Origin: Rossellomorea pakistanensis | Lineage (GTDB): Bacteria > Bacillota > Bacilli > Bacillales > Bacillaceae_B | Reading direction: 5' to 3' | DNA length: 64,000 bases | NCBI RefSeq assembly: GCF_016908495.1 | Contig: NZ_JAFBDZ010000003.1 | Coordinates: 620,001-684,000 of the forward strand | Shown: in pieces, positions 25,257 through 33,767 of the stretch | Layout: every line of letters begins with the position of its first letter | How positions within the stretch are numbered: position 1 is the first letter of the stretch | Program-made: the position numbers and the translations under genes | Notes under the pieces: generated by a model | What the model saw: the letters and a program-made list of their open reading frames with translations, nothing else | The model's database searches: none | What the model was told of the DNA's origin: nothing

Positions 25257-26483
25257 GTGGATATTAATCTTAAGATCAATGGTAAAGCGAAAGGGACTGT
25301 ACCATATGGATCTATCGCGTCCCTTCAGCTATTCTGTGTTCAACATAACCTTGAGACAGACTGGAATGAAGAGCAAGGGACATTTGAAATTAGAAGTAGG
25401 CTAAAAGGGAAGAAGGTATGGGTACTTGTTAATACAGGTAATGAGGAATATGATGAGGAAATCTTAAATAAAATGAACCTTTTTCTTCAACATTACGGAA
25501 TCGAGATTACTAGAGCAGAGAAAAAAAGATATTCTGAAGGTGATTTGTTTGTTGATTTACAAGCGATTTATCAACAAATCGAGAATACGGAAATCGCATT
25601 AGGAACAAATAAACGATTAAAAACAGTTGACGCAAGGGAAAACTTTAAACCTTATCTCCCACAAGTTGTGTTCAAAGGATACTATTATCTTGAAAATGAC
25701 CTAACTCATGATATCCCTCATCTTCAATGTAAGGTTCGATTTTCAGAACACAATCGTTTTTTTACATCAGAGCTTCCCATTCTTTTATCTAATTGCATCG
25801 TAAAGTTTATTCTTCAAAGTGATCAAGCTAGTTTCATTGATTTAAATATAGATAGATTACTCATGCCATTTTCATTAAAAGAAGCTGAGGGAAAGAACGT
25901 AGTTACGAGTGAAAATGAGTTGTCAGCCAAAAATAAGAATAGGAAGAAAGAGGACAGTCAAGAGGATAGGGATTATTTAGAGGCAAAGCGAAAAAAGGCT
26001 TCAAAAATGAAAGAGAAAAGTCAGAAAGCAGAAGTATATTTTGACTACAATGTTATGCCGAACAGAGAGCTCGATCGCTATTCTGTTAAAGCGGATTTTC
26101 TCATAAAGAATACAGGGAACACTGAATTACTGAATCCTAAGGTCTGTTTTAGAATGGACCCTACAGATAAAATCGAAATAGGCGGGCAAATTCTTCCACC
26201 GGAAATGAGCGAGATTTTCTCTGTACAAGGGAATCAAGGTGCACAAGGTTGGCAGTATATGGGGAAGGATTGGCTAGAAAAGGCTTATGAAACAGGTGAA
26301 TATTGGATCGAATCCGTTCAAGATCTCACCATTATGCCAGACGAATCTGCCGTTATAGAGGGAATTCAATTTACAATTGAATCTTTAGAGAAACAAGATG
26401 TGGCGACCATTGTTGGATTTGTTTATTTTAATAATCAAAGACTACAAGTAAGTTCTAACAATAAAATAATGATTTCGTTTTAA
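25257..26483 (+). CDS. protein of unknown function, possible spore protein
   Basis: A 408-residue protein starting at GTG 25257 behind TAGGGTG; another GTG nine bases upstream lies too close to that site. The N-terminal 75 residues look like the copper-amine-oxidase-N/stalk type fold followed by LKGKKVWVLVNTGNEEYDEE. Residues about 225-260 are a charged, lysine-rich linker (KNKNRKKEDSQEDRDYLEAK), and the C-terminal part is beta-rich (VKADFLIKNTGNTELLNPKV), like an immunoglobulin-type domain. No signal peptide or membrane segment. It is divergent from sat. I do not recognise the family; the island context and the -10 suggest a sporulation role. Confidence 0.68.
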   Translation: MDINLKINGKAKGTVPYGSIASLQLFCVQHNLETDWNEEQGTFEIRSRLKGKKVWVLVNTGNEEYDEEILNKMNLFLQHYGIEITRAEKKRYSEGDLFVDLQAIYQQIENTEIALGTNKRLKTVDARENFKPYLPQVVFKGYYYLENDLTHDIPHLQCKVRFSEHNRFFTSELPILLSNCIVKFILQSDQASFIDLNIDRLLMPFSLKEAEGKNVVTSENELSAKNKNRKKEDSQEDRDYLEAKRKKASKMKEKSQKAEVYFDYNVMPNRELDRYSVKADFLIKNTGNTELLNPKVCFRMDPTDKIEIGGQILPPEMSEIFSVQGNQGAQGWQYMGKDWLEKAYETGEYWIESVQDLTIMPDESAVIEGIQFTIESLEKQDVATIVGFVYFNNQRLQVSSNNKIMISF

Positions 26484-26492
26484 TGTTAATAA

Positions 26493-26617
26493 AAAAAGTC
26501 CGACTCCACATGCGATCTTACCTGGAAGCCCAGACATAATACAAAACACTCCCGTATATTTTGCATATCTTATGCCTTTAACTTTTAAGTTCGACCAAAT
26601 GTGGTGACGGACTTTTT
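26493..26617. repeat. long inverted-repeat element/bidirectional terminator
   Basis: AAAAAGTCCG with CCACAT on the left and ATGTGG with CGGACTTTTT on the right form interrupted arms around about 90 bases, between two convergent genes. The right end coincides with the stop codon of the coiled-coil gene. It looks like a small mobile-element remnant used as a terminator. Confidence 0.6.
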
Positions 26618-27770
26618 AGTCATTTTTTTGTTTCTGATTATTATAAGGCTGAGCTCCACGTATTTCATGTAGAGTATTTTGGCGTTTCATGATAAATTGT
26701 GCTTGACTACGTTTTTGCTTCTCAACAAAATCCTTCATTTCAAAAAGGTTAAGGGACATTTTATCATTATGATCCCGTATCGAATTTAATTGCTCGACTA
26801 AAAGGGAAAACTTTTCATCTACAGCATGAAACCCTTTTAGTACTTTTTCTTTGTAGTCCTTGTAATCGTTCAAATTAGAAATTTGATCTTTTTCAATAGC
26901 TTCTAATTTTTTCTCCTGTTGTCTGGTCGTTCGATCAATATCCGCAAATTGATTTGAAAGCCACCATTCATTTTCTTCAAATTGTTTTTTATATGCTTCG
27001 ATAATTTCCCAAAAGAAATCGACCTTCATTTTTTCTGCTTCAATAAGCTGTTGTTTTGCCTCATTAAATTTCTCGTGAAGATGCTTTCTCTCAGAAAGTA
27101 GTCGCTCTAAGTTCTGTGATTTTTCAAGGAGTTGATCGAGGAGTTCTCTCTTGGTTTTTTCTGAGAGCTCTAGTGCAGCCTTTAGATCTTTAAGATGTGC
27201 TTCTTTTGATTGAACATCAGAAATTAATTTTTCTTTTTCCATGTTCTCCTTTGCAAGCTGCTGTTCGAGTTTTTTCTTTAAAGTGGACAACTCCTTCATT
27301 TCTAATCGCTGTAATTCCATACTTTCCTTCATCTTTAAAAATTGTTCATCCTGGAGTTCTAAATCTTTTTTTAAAGAATCAATTTCGTTCTGGCATGAAA
27401 GTAATTCTTGGTCAACTTCATGTTTATGATCGTTAATTGCATTTATTATTAAGGCTTTCTCATAGAGTTCATCTTGCTGGTTCTGTAATTTAACCTCTAA
27501 CCGATATTGGGTATCGAGAAGTATGTTTTTTTCTTTGAGAAGTTCCTCTTCAAACGCTTCGTTCACCTTTAATTGTTCTTCAGCATTTGTGAGCTTATCT
27601 TGTAATAAATTGTTTTCTGCTTGAAGTGATACGTTTTTTTGGTGAAGATATCGACTTTGGAGTTCTTCTACTAGTTTTTTATAACGCATTAATTCAGATT
27701 TTAAAAAAATGGTATCTTGTTGATAAATAGTATAAAAGGGAGTATCCCCTTCTTGTTTCTTAATTTTCAT
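26616..27770 (-). CDS. coiled-coil protein, unknown function
   Basis: A 384-residue protein, coiled coil from about residue 20 to 345 with long charged heptads and a short aromatic interruption (FFWEIIEAYKKQFEENEWW, about residues 250-268). No signal peptide and no membrane segment; the polar tail ends NNQKQKND. The start ATG follows AAAGGGGGAG. A sigma-K like promoter is upstream (27798-27825). It closes the island on the miaB side, as the coiled-coil gene at 1634 opens it. Not a recognised family; by composition a structural spore or cytoskeletal-type protein. Confidence 0.75.
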   Translation of the reverse strand: MKIKKQEGDTPFYTIYQQDTIFLKSELMRYKKLVEELQSRYLHQKNVSLQAENNLLQDKLTNAEEQLKVNEAFEEELLKEKNILLDTQYRLEVKLQNQQDELYEKALIINAINDHKHEVDQELLSCQNEIDSLKKDLELQDEQFLKMKESMELQRLEMKELSTLKKKLEQQLAKENMEKEKLISDVQSKEAHLKDLKAALELSEKTKRELLDQLLEKSQNLERLLSERKHLHEKFNEAKQQLIEAEKMKVDFFWEIIEAYKKQFEENEWWLSNQFADIDRTTRQQEKKLEAIEKDQISNLNDYKDYKEKVLKGFHAVDEKFSLLVEQLNSIRDHNDKMSLNLFEMKDFVEKQKRSQAQFIMKRQNTLHEIRGAQPYNNQKQKND

Positions 27771-27797
27771 CTCCCCCTTTGGGACTTTTCCTTATAT

Positions 27798-27825
27798 CAC
27801 GATATGCATTAAGGGAATTAAGAGT
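27798..27825 (-). promoter_or_regulatory. sigma-K like promoter
   Basis: Minus strand: AC (27825-27824), 17 bases, CATATCGTG (27806-27798); one mismatch in the -10. Confidence 0.4.
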
Positions 27826-28019
27826 GACAAACATCCAGTTTAGAATGAAAGGGATAAAATGATAAATTTTATATAAAAATCAACAGTTTAATCAATTTGT
27901 TGTGCATATAGGGTAAAACCTTTATACTAATGTAATGGGCAAACACAATTGATAAATAGGTAAACAGTTTGTGTAACTGTTTTATTATAATGATTTAATA
28001 GGTAGAAAGGGGATTATTC

Positions 28020-29585
28020 ATGAACGAAGAACAACGTAAACAAGGTCAACTTGTAGAGTCTGCAAATCCTTCGGACAAAAAATCTGAAAAGGATTATAGC
28101 AAGTACTTCCAAAGTGTATATATTCCACCCTCTTTAAAAGAGGCAAAAAAGCGTGGTAAAGAAGAGGTAAAATATCATAATGATTTTGATATTCCGATAG
28201 AATTTAAAGGTTTAGGGGAAGGCAAGAAGTTCTACATTCGAACGTACGGCTGTCAAATGAACGAACATGATACAGAAGTAATGGCTGGAATATTCATGGC
28301 ACTTGGGTATGAAGCAACCAATACAACTGAAGATGCTGATGTCATTCTTCTTAACACATGTGCGATTCGTGAAAATGCAGAGAATAAAGTGTTTGGTGAA
28401 ATTGGTCACTTAGTTCATTTGAAAAGAGAAAACCCTGAATTATTAATTGGTATTTGTGGGTGTATGTCTCAAGAAGAATCGGTTGTAAACCGAATTCTGA
28501 AAAAGCATCGCCATGTAGATATCATCTTTGGTACACACAATATCCATCGTTTACCAAACATTCTTAAAGATGCTTATATGTCCAAGGAAATGGTTGTGGA
28601 AGTTTGGTCGAAGGAAGGGGACGTCATTGAGAACCTCCCTAAAGTTCGACGTGGGAACATTAAAGCATGGGTAAATATTATGTACGGCTGTGATAAGTTC
28701 TGTACGTATTGCATTGTTCCATATACACGGGGAAAAGAACGTAGCCGCCGCCCTGAAGAAATCATCCAAGAAGTGCGTCAACTAGCAGCGCAAGGGTATC
28801 AAGAAATTACCCTGCTTGGACAAAATGTTAATGCTTACGGTAAAGATTTAGAAGACATCGATTATGGTCTTGGACAATTAATGGATGATTTACGTAGTAT
28901 TGACATCCCAAGGGTTCGATTTACGACAAGTCATCCGCGTGACTTTGATGATCATTTAATAGAAGTATTAGCAAAAAAAGGAAACTTAGTTGAACATATT
29001 CACTTACCAGTACAGTCTGGGTCAACGGATGTTTTAAAAATCATGGCTCGAAAATATACCCGTGAACAGTTTTTAGAGCTTGTTCGTAAAATTAAAGCAG
29101 CGATTCCAGATGTATCGCTTTCAACAGATATTATTGTAGGGTATCCAAATGAAACGGATGAGCAGTTTGAAGAAACATTATCACTCTATCGTGAAGTTGG
29201 TTTCGAAGCTGCCTATACGTTCATTTATTCCCCGCGAGAAGGAACACCTGCAGCAAAAATGAAAGATAATGTTCCGATGAGTGTGAAAAAAGAAAGGTTA
29301 CAACGTTTAAATGCTTTAGTGAATGAATTTTCAGCTGAAGCCATGAAGAAATACGTTGGACAGGTTGTTGAGGTATTAGCAGAAGGGGAAAGCAAAAATA
29401 ATCCTGATATCCTGGCTGGATATACAAGGAAAAATAAGCTCGTCAACTTTAAAGCACCGAAAACAGTGATTGGTAAGCTTGTAAAAGTAAAAATCACGGA
29501 AGCAAAATCATGGTCACTAAATGGTGAAATGGTCGAGGCAGGACCAATTGGAGCAGAGTTTCAAGAAGCTGAAGAGGTGAAATAA
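28020..29585 (+). CDS. miaB: tRNA-2-methylthio-N6-dimethylallyladenosine synthase
   Basis: A 521-residue radical-SAM methylthiotransferase. The N-terminal domain has the three cysteines of the auxiliary cluster ([29 protein letters not shown]); [16 protein letters not shown] is the radical-SAM C-x3-C-x2-C loop; the TRAM domain is at the C-terminus ([11 protein letters not shown]). It adds the methylthio group at A37 of tRNAs already modified by MiaA, whose gene is 20 kb downstream. Start ATG behind AGAAAGGGG. It is followed by ymcA after one base, the conserved Bacillus pair. Confidence 0.96.
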   Translation: MNEEQRKQGQLVESANPSDKKSEKDYSKYFQSVYIPPSLKEAKKRGKEEVKYHNDFDIPIEFKGLGEGKKFYIRTYGCQMNEHDTEVMAGIFMALGYEATNTTEDADVILLNTCAIRENAENKVFGEIGHLVHLKRENPELLIGICGCMSQEESVVNRILKKHRHVDIIFGTHNIHRLPNILKDAYMSKEMVVEVWSKEGDVIENLPKVRRGNIKAWVNIMYGCDKFCTYCIVPYTRGKERSRRPEEIIQEVRQLAAQGYQEITLLGQNVNAYGKDLEDIDYGLGQLMDDLRSIDIPRVRFTTSHPRDFDDHLIEVLAKKGNLVEHIHLPVQSGSTDVLKIMARKYTREQFLELVRKIKAAIPDVSLSTDIIVGYPNETDEQFEETLSLYREVGFEAAYTFIYSPREGTPAAKMKDNVPMSVKKERLQRLNALVNEFSAEAMKKYVGQVVEVLAEGESKNNPDILAGYTRKNKLVNFKAPKTVIGKLVKVKITEAKSWSLNGEMVEAGPIGAEFQEAEEVK

Positions 29586-29586
29586 C

Positions 29587-30018
29587 ATGGCAAAATACAC
29601 AAAAGACGATATTATCGCACGAGCAGAAGACTTGGCGAAAATGATTTCAGAAACAGAAGAAGTTGATTTCTTCAAAAAAGCAGAAGCACAAATTCATGAA
29701 AATCAAAAAATACGTGAGAAAATTGCAAGTATTAAAAGCTTACAAAAACAAGCCGTTAACTTTCAACACTATGGAAAAGTGGAAGCCTTGAAAATGGTTG
29801 AAGAAAAGATTGATAAGCTTGAAAAAGAATTGGATGATATTCCAGTTGTGCAGGAATTCAAACAATCTCAGATTGATGTCAATGATTTACTTCAAATTGT
29901 TGCCTCAGCCATATCTAATTCCGTTACAGACAATATTATCACATCGACAGGTGGAGACTTATTACGTGGGGAAACAGGAGCTAATGTGAAAAATTCAACA
30001 CCTGGCAGTTGTTCTTAA
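29587..30018 (+). CDS. ymcA: RicA/YmcA, part of the Y-complex
   Basis: A 143-residue helical protein of the RicAFT group (YlbF/YmcA family). In B. subtilis YmcA acts with YlbF and YaaT to help RNase Y mature operon mRNAs and to speed Spo0A phosphorylation, affecting sporulation, biofilm and competence. The C-terminal cysteine (PGSCS) belongs to the cluster-binding tail. It starts one codon after the miaB stop, as in other Bacillus genomes, and ends in a strong terminator. Confidence 0.93.
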   Translation: MAKYTKDDIIARAEDLAKMISETEEVDFFKKAEAQIHENQKIREKIASIKSLQKQAVNFQHYGKVEALKMVEEKIDKLEKELDDIPVVQEFKQSQIDVNDLLQIVASAISNSVTDNIITSTGGDLLRGETGANVKNSTPGSCS

Positions 30019-30026
30019 TGAACGAT

Positions 30027-30056
30027 AAAGCCGATCCTTAGGGGTCGGTTTTTTTG
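30027..30056 (+). terminator. terminator after ymcA
   Basis: AGCCGATCC and GGGGTCGGTT pair around TTA, then seven T. Confidence 0.9.
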
Positions 30057-30108
30057 TTAGACATTCTTAAAATATAATGGTTTTCGTAATGATTTTGTTA
30101 TTGAAGAC

Positions 30109-30218
30109 GTAGCCTGAATATACTTCGGACACCATAGGGTTACCCGTGCTTCCTTTCTACGATACTGGGTCATACTTTGACCACTGTTCCCGCAGGAGTC
30201 TATGTGTAATTAGGCTAC
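30109..30218. repeat. intergenic repeat with short inverted ends
   Basis: GTAGCCT (30109-30115) and AGGCTAC (30212-30218) bound a 110-base block containing TTGACCACTGTTCCCGCAGG, more G+C-rich than its surroundings. It looks like one of the short intergenic repeats of Bacillaceae; no second copy is in the window. Confidence 0.45.
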
Positions 30219-30487
30219 TCAATGCTTCTAAAATGTATATCCGACTTATCTCGATAGCTACAAACTTTTAAAAAACAGCCCAATATAAAAACGATTCCCT
30301 TTTCATTTTCTGAATCGAGGAATCGTTTTTTATGTTTTTTACGGTTTCGTAGTAAAAGTTCACTCTTTGTTTTCGTTTTTCTTTCATGTGTACTAAATGA
30401 TGGTTGTTGGTTTCTGAAGAGCGATGCATCTTTACCGTTATTCCGGAGAAGATGATCTCTCTTTTTTCTCGCCTTGCTTTTAGCCAA
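30215..30487 (-). CDS. small very basic protein
   Basis: A 90-residue protein from TTG 30487 (site AGAGGTGA). The first 60 residues are rich in K and R (AKSKARKKRDHLLRN, THERKTKTKSELLLRNRKK) and resemble small basic proteins seen in other Bacillus genomes. A strong hairpin (arms 30287-30298 and 30319-30330, AAAACGATTCC type) lies inside the last third of the frame. The original stop was probably just before or within it, and the last 25 residues may be read-through sequence. The start codon and end are both uncertain. Function unknown; possibly nucleic-acid binding by charge. Confidence 0.5.
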   Translation of the reverse strand: MAKSKARKKRDHLLRNNGKDASLFRNQQPSFSTHERKTKTKSELLLRNRKKHKKRFLDSENEKGIVFILGCFLKVCSYRDKSDIHFRSIE

Positions 30488-30574
30488 GAACACTCACCTC
30501 TTCGTTTCATTTTCCTAAGAATATTAGGGTTTCTCCATTATAAAGGATAATTATGAAAAGAAGAAGGCTTATGT

Positions 30575-31306
30575 TTATTTTTGAAGTGAGAGGATTAAGA
30601 ATAGAGGTATTCTTTGCCTTCGTTGGTATTCTTCTTTATTAGTAAAGAATTTTTGTTCTGGTTTTCCTTCTTTTATCCCTTTAAGAGTGAAGCCACAGTT
30701 AAGGGCGGCTGATATGTATTCTTCAATTGTACGATGGTGTTTGACAACGGAATGCTCCATCCAACTTTCTATACGTTCGCCACTTCTAAAGTAGTGATCG
30801 ACTAACCAATGTCCCCGTTTTTCTTTTCCATTATGGTGACTCATATATGACGTGATGACTGGATGTTGTACACTTAACACAAAATGGCCGCCTGGAACCA
30901 GTGATCCATGGATTTTATTGAAAAGCGGTTGAATTTCAGGTAAATAATGAAACACGAGTCGAGAGGTAATGAGGTTAAATTGGTTTTTTTCAAATTTCAC
31001 TTCATCTAGGTTTTGACATACAATTGAAGATGAGAGTCCATGTAAATTTTTATTAGCTAATTCAGCCATATTTTCAGACCCGTCGATTCCTTTATAAAAG
31101 GAAGCCCCTTGTTCTAAAAGCTCTTTTCCAAACAATCCATCTCCACAACCTAAATCTAAAATTTTACTTCCTTCGAGGTTTGGGAGTAGTTCCATGATTG
31201 CTGGTTTTTCAATTGCATTATTGGGGCTATCCGCTCTCATTTTCCTTTTAATAAATGTTTCAAAAAAATCCTGTTCGTCATAAGCACTTGACCCTTTATG
31301 CTCCAT
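30575..31306 (-). CDS. class I SAM-dependent methyltransferase
   Basis: A 243-residue enzyme. ILDLGCGDGLFGKEL (about 48-62) is the SAM-binding motif I, KGIDGSENM the acidic loop, and FNLITSRLVFHYLPE and LVPGGHFVLSVQHPV are motifs of the UbiE/SmtA-like group. Cytosolic. It stands alone, divergent from cotE, and is found near cotE in some Bacillus genomes. The methylated substrate is unknown; a small molecule is more likely than DNA or protein. Confidence 0.85.
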   Translation of the reverse strand: MEHKGSSAYDEQDFFETFIKRKMRADSPNNAIEKPAIMELLPNLEGSKILDLGCGDGLFGKELLEQGASFYKGIDGSENMAELANKNLHGLSSSIVCQNLDEVKFEKNQFNLITSRLVFHYLPEIQPLFNKIHGSLVPGGHFVLSVQHPVITSYMSHHNGKEKRGHWLVDHYFRSGERIESWMEHSVVKHHRTIEEYISAALNCGFTLKGIKEGKPEQKFFTNKEEYQRRQRIPLFLILSLQK

Positions 31307-31442
31307 CCCTTATTCCCCCTTTAGGGTATTTTAACTATCTCACCATAAAGTGTGCATAAATCGATTTGGGAACATTCATTATTTTTCCGCATACAATGAA
31401 CTATCTCAAAAACAATCTTGTCAACGATTTAAAATTACTCGC

Positions 31443-31470
31443 ACAAACACCTAGACGGTCGCATAAGATG
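31443..31470 (+). promoter_or_regulatory. sigma-K/E like promoter of cotE
   Basis: AC (31443-31444), 17 bases, CATAAGATG (31462-31470), one -10 mismatch, 30 bases before the start. B. subtilis cotE has both sigma-E and sigma-K promoters. Confidence 0.42.
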
Positions 31471-31500
31471 AAATGAAAATGAATGAGGAGGTTCGCTCGA

Positions 31501-32037
31501 ATGGCAGAATATAGAGAAATTATTACAAAAGCGGTCGTAGCGAAGGGACGTAAATTCACACAGTCTCATCATACGATTTGCCCGCCGCATAATCCATCGA
31601 GCATTTTAGGCTGCTGGATCATAAATCACGAGTATGAAGCACACAAAGTCGGCAAAAAAGTCGAGGTTTGTGGCTCATATGATATTAACGTTTGGTACTC
31701 ACACAACGATAACAGAAAAACATCCGTTGTGACTGAGAGAGTAGATTACACAGACGTCATTAAGCTAAAATATCGTGATCCAGACTGCTTAGATGATAAA
31801 GAAGTATGTGCGAAAGTACTTCAACAGCCTAATTGCTGTGAAGCGGTGATTTCACCATGTGGTACAAAGGTAATTGTTCATGTCGAACGCGAATTCTTAG
31901 TAGAAGTTATCGGGGAAACAAAGGTATGCGTACTTGTAAATCCAGAAGGATGCGACGATGACGACTGGGATTGCGAAGTAGATGATGAAGAGTTTGAAGA
32001 ACTCGATCCTGACTTCTTAGAAGGCATCGAGGAATAG
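31501..32037 (+). CDS. cotE: outer spore coat morphogenetic protein CotE
   Basis: A 178-residue protein, CotE length. [36 protein letters not shown] and the acidic C-terminal tail ([17 protein letters not shown]) are hallmarks of the family. CotE assembles the outer coat and, in the B. cereus group, attaches the exosporium; its acidic tail recruits other coat proteins. Start ATG 31501 follows GAGGAGG; an in-frame ATG 18 bases upstream overlaps that site and was rejected. It is single, with its own terminator. It is made in the mother cell, the same compartment proposed for the island genes. Confidence 0.97.
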   Translation: MAEYREIITKAVVAKGRKFTQSHHTICPPHNPSSILGCWIINHEYEAHKVGKKVEVCGSYDINVWYSHNDNRKTSVVTERVDYTDVIKLKYRDPDCLDDKEVCAKVLQQPNCCEAVISPCGTKVIVHVEREFLVEVIGETKVCVLVNPEGCDDDDWDCEVDDEEFEELDPDFLEGIEE

Positions 32038-32043
32038 CTAGGG

Positions 32044-32075
32044 CTAGGAAGAGATGTTCTTCCTAGTTTTTTCTT
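32044..32075 (+). terminator. terminator of cotE
   Basis: CTAGGAAGA and TCTTCCTAG are perfect arms around GATGT, then a T-rich run. Confidence 0.92.
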
Positions 32076-32370
32076 TTTTACATAAATCAAAAAATGGATG
32101 GAAGAAAGTTTGCTCTGCTCTAGCTCTCATTTAAACCGTTCTTAAGTATTTTTAGAATGGATGATTTCATAAGGAAAAACTGAAAACGAAGCTTAAAAAA
32201 TGCACTCTTGTCTAATATACTAGGTGTTCCGCAATAAAGTCGTTTTATAGAATAAGGAAAACACAGGGAAGAGTGGGGTATAGTGGTATGAAATATGTAA
32301 ATGTGTATTTCTTTTTACCTCCCCTGTTATAGATGAAACAATTATAGTTAGTAAATTTAGAGACTAACTA

Positions 32371-32538
32371 CTATTTAGTTGATTTTCTATTTCTGATCTC
32401 AACATCGATGAATGATAGAAGATTTTCTAGACTACTATTTTCGCTATCTGAATTTTTTTGTAAGTAATCATTGATGCTCATTTGCATGCAAATCAATACT
32501 TCGAAAGAAAATGTATTTAGCTGCTTTTTAATAGTCAC
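32371..32538 (-). CDS. small protein, unknown function
   Basis: A 55-residue frame from GTG 32538, with GGGGG eight bases upstream. The site sits in a small hairpin (CCCCTT/AAGGGG, 32547-32563) that could hide it. The sequence is hydrophilic with a central hydrophobic patch (FSFEVLICMQM) and an acidic/serine stretch (NSDSENSSLENLL). Directly after its stop, TAGTTAGT and ACTAACTA form a perfect hairpin (32345-32370). A palindrome (GTCATATT/AATATGAC, 32572-32589) lies upstream. Not a recognised family; supported by site and flanking hairpins only. Confidence 0.45.
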   Translation of the reverse strand: MTIKKQLNTFSFEVLICMQMSINDYLQKNSDSENSSLENLLSFIDVEIRNRKSTK

Positions 32539-32750
32539 TGTATAAACCCCCTTTCTTAAGGGGAGGACAAAGTCATATTACAATATGACGTAATCGTTTA
32601 GGTCCAAAAAGTAAAAAAAGTGAAGATTCATCTAAGCATAATTTAATAAACAGTGACAAAGAATTCCTTTTTTATTTCTTTAGAAATTTGTCGGCTAAAC
32701 AGTATAAGTGAATGCTTTTGGAGGAAAAGAGTGGGTTGACCATTACTATG

Positions 32751-32793
32751 AAAAAAAGATCCCGAACAAGAAAAGCAATACTTGTTCAGGATC
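32751..32793 (-). terminator. terminator of the small membrane protein gene
   Basis: On the minus strand GATCCTGAACAAG pairs with CTTGTTCGGGATC (one T-G), followed by seven T. It lies 11 bases after the stop at 32804. Confidence 0.88.
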
Positions 32794-32803
32794 TGAATGA
32801 TTT

Positions 32804-32941
32804 TTATTTTTTCTCATTATTTTCTAACGTGAATTTTAAATATTTATTTTGCGATAAAATTACGCTACTAAATATTGTTGTAGCTACCAGTCCAAAAATA
32901 GAAAAAATCAGTAGAACGACAAAATCATTATTTGATCGCAT
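32804..32941 (-). CDS. small single-pass membrane protein
   Basis: A 45-residue protein too short for routine ORF lists. Start ATG 32941 has an ideal AAGGAGG six bases upstream. Residues about 7-29 (FVVLLIFSIFGLVATTIF and on) form one membrane helix; the C-terminal part is charged (LKFTLENNEKK). A strong terminator follows, which confirms an independent transcript. Function unknown; small membrane peptides of this kind in Bacillus may be sporulation or stress proteins. Confidence 0.72.
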   Translation of the reverse strand: MRSNNDFVVLLIFSIFGLVATTIFSSVILSQNKYLKFTLENNEKK

Positions 32942-33229
32942 AGGGTACCTCCTTGAAATTTGTAAGAATAGTATCTGCAAAATTATCCATCTGATACAAA
33001 TATTATAGGTAGCTTAAAAAAGGGGGAAGAAAAAGCTGATTGAATTGTTATGCATTTTCAAGAGGATTTGAACTTTTGTGGTATGGTATTTACGAAAGGA
33101 ACCGACCATGACTTTAGGGGTATTTTATTCTTTTTTCTTCATTCAAAATATTTATCAGCTAACATTAAAATTTTCGAATTGGCATTGTAATAAATTGTGG
33201 ATAAAATAAATGGAAGAGGAGTGAGGATT

Positions 33230-33598
33230 ATGACTTATAAAGTTCTTGGTTTTGATCATGTGCAATTAGCAGCACCAAAGGGGTGTGAAAAAGAGGCACG
33301 AAACTTTTTTTTAGGTATTTTAGGGTTTGAAGAAATAGAAAAACCGGCTAGTCTCGGAAACCGAGGAGGATGTTGGTTTCAATGTGGAGTACAAGAAATT
33401 CATGTAGGAGTGGAGGAACCATTCGTTCCAGCTAAAAAAGCTCATCCAGCAATAGTTGTGGAAAACCTAGAAGCCTTAAGAGACCACCTAAATGCTTCAT
33501 CTATCGAAGTAAAAGAAGACAAACCAATCAAGGGAAGAAATCGACTCTTCATCAATGACCCTTTCGGTAACCGAATCGAATTCCTTGAATTCCTTTAA
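33230..33598 (+). CDS. VOC-family (glyoxalase-like) protein
   Basis: A 122-residue vicinal-oxygen-chelate domain protein. GFDHVQLAAPKGCE at the start, FFLGILGFEE, EIHVGVEE and FINDPFGNRIEFLEF at the end give the paired beta-alpha-beta-beta-beta modules with H, E ligand positions. Start ATG 33230 follows GAGGAGTGAGG. Members include glyoxalases, dioxygenases and fosfomycin-thiol transferases; nothing here picks a substrate. It stands alone between the small-gene region and mutS. Confidence 0.82.
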   Translation: MTYKVLGFDHVQLAAPKGCEKEARNFFLGILGFEEIEKPASLGNRGGCWFQCGVQEIHVGVEEPFVPAKKAHPAIVVENLEALRDHLNASSIEVKEDKPIKGRNRLFINDPFGNRIEFLEFL

Positions 33599-33610
33599 GA
33601 CTTTAGTGTG

Positions 33611-33702
33611 TTGAGGGACGGTTCTCGACTGCTTTAACGCAGTCGAGAACCGTCCCTCAATGCTTTACTGCGATACCGTAATCCAGAACCGTCCCCAAAC
33701 GG
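33611..33702. repeat. perfect 22-base-arm hairpin plus a partial copy
   Basis: Arms at 33611-33632 and 33639-33660 are perfectly complementary around TTTAAC, with TTGAGGGACGGTTCTCGA as outer part. A half copy (AGAACCGTCCCC) follows near 33690. This GGGACGGTTC repeat type is known from intergenic Bacillus DNA; it may also terminate the VOC gene. Confidence 0.8.
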
Positions 33703-33767
33703 AGATGGCTATGTTATAATATGTGTTTAGATTAGTAGTTTTGAACGGAAAGGTTTGGGTGTTTAGA

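Noticed and set aside
30268..30510. 80-residue minus-strand frame overlapping the basic gene
   Set aside because: It shares the site region with the frame at 30215-30487 but lacks the coherent basic composition; its start covers the ribosome site.
32712..33008. 98-residue plus-strand open frame
   Set aside because: It lies over the better supported membrane peptide gene on the minus strand (32804-32941) and its terminator.
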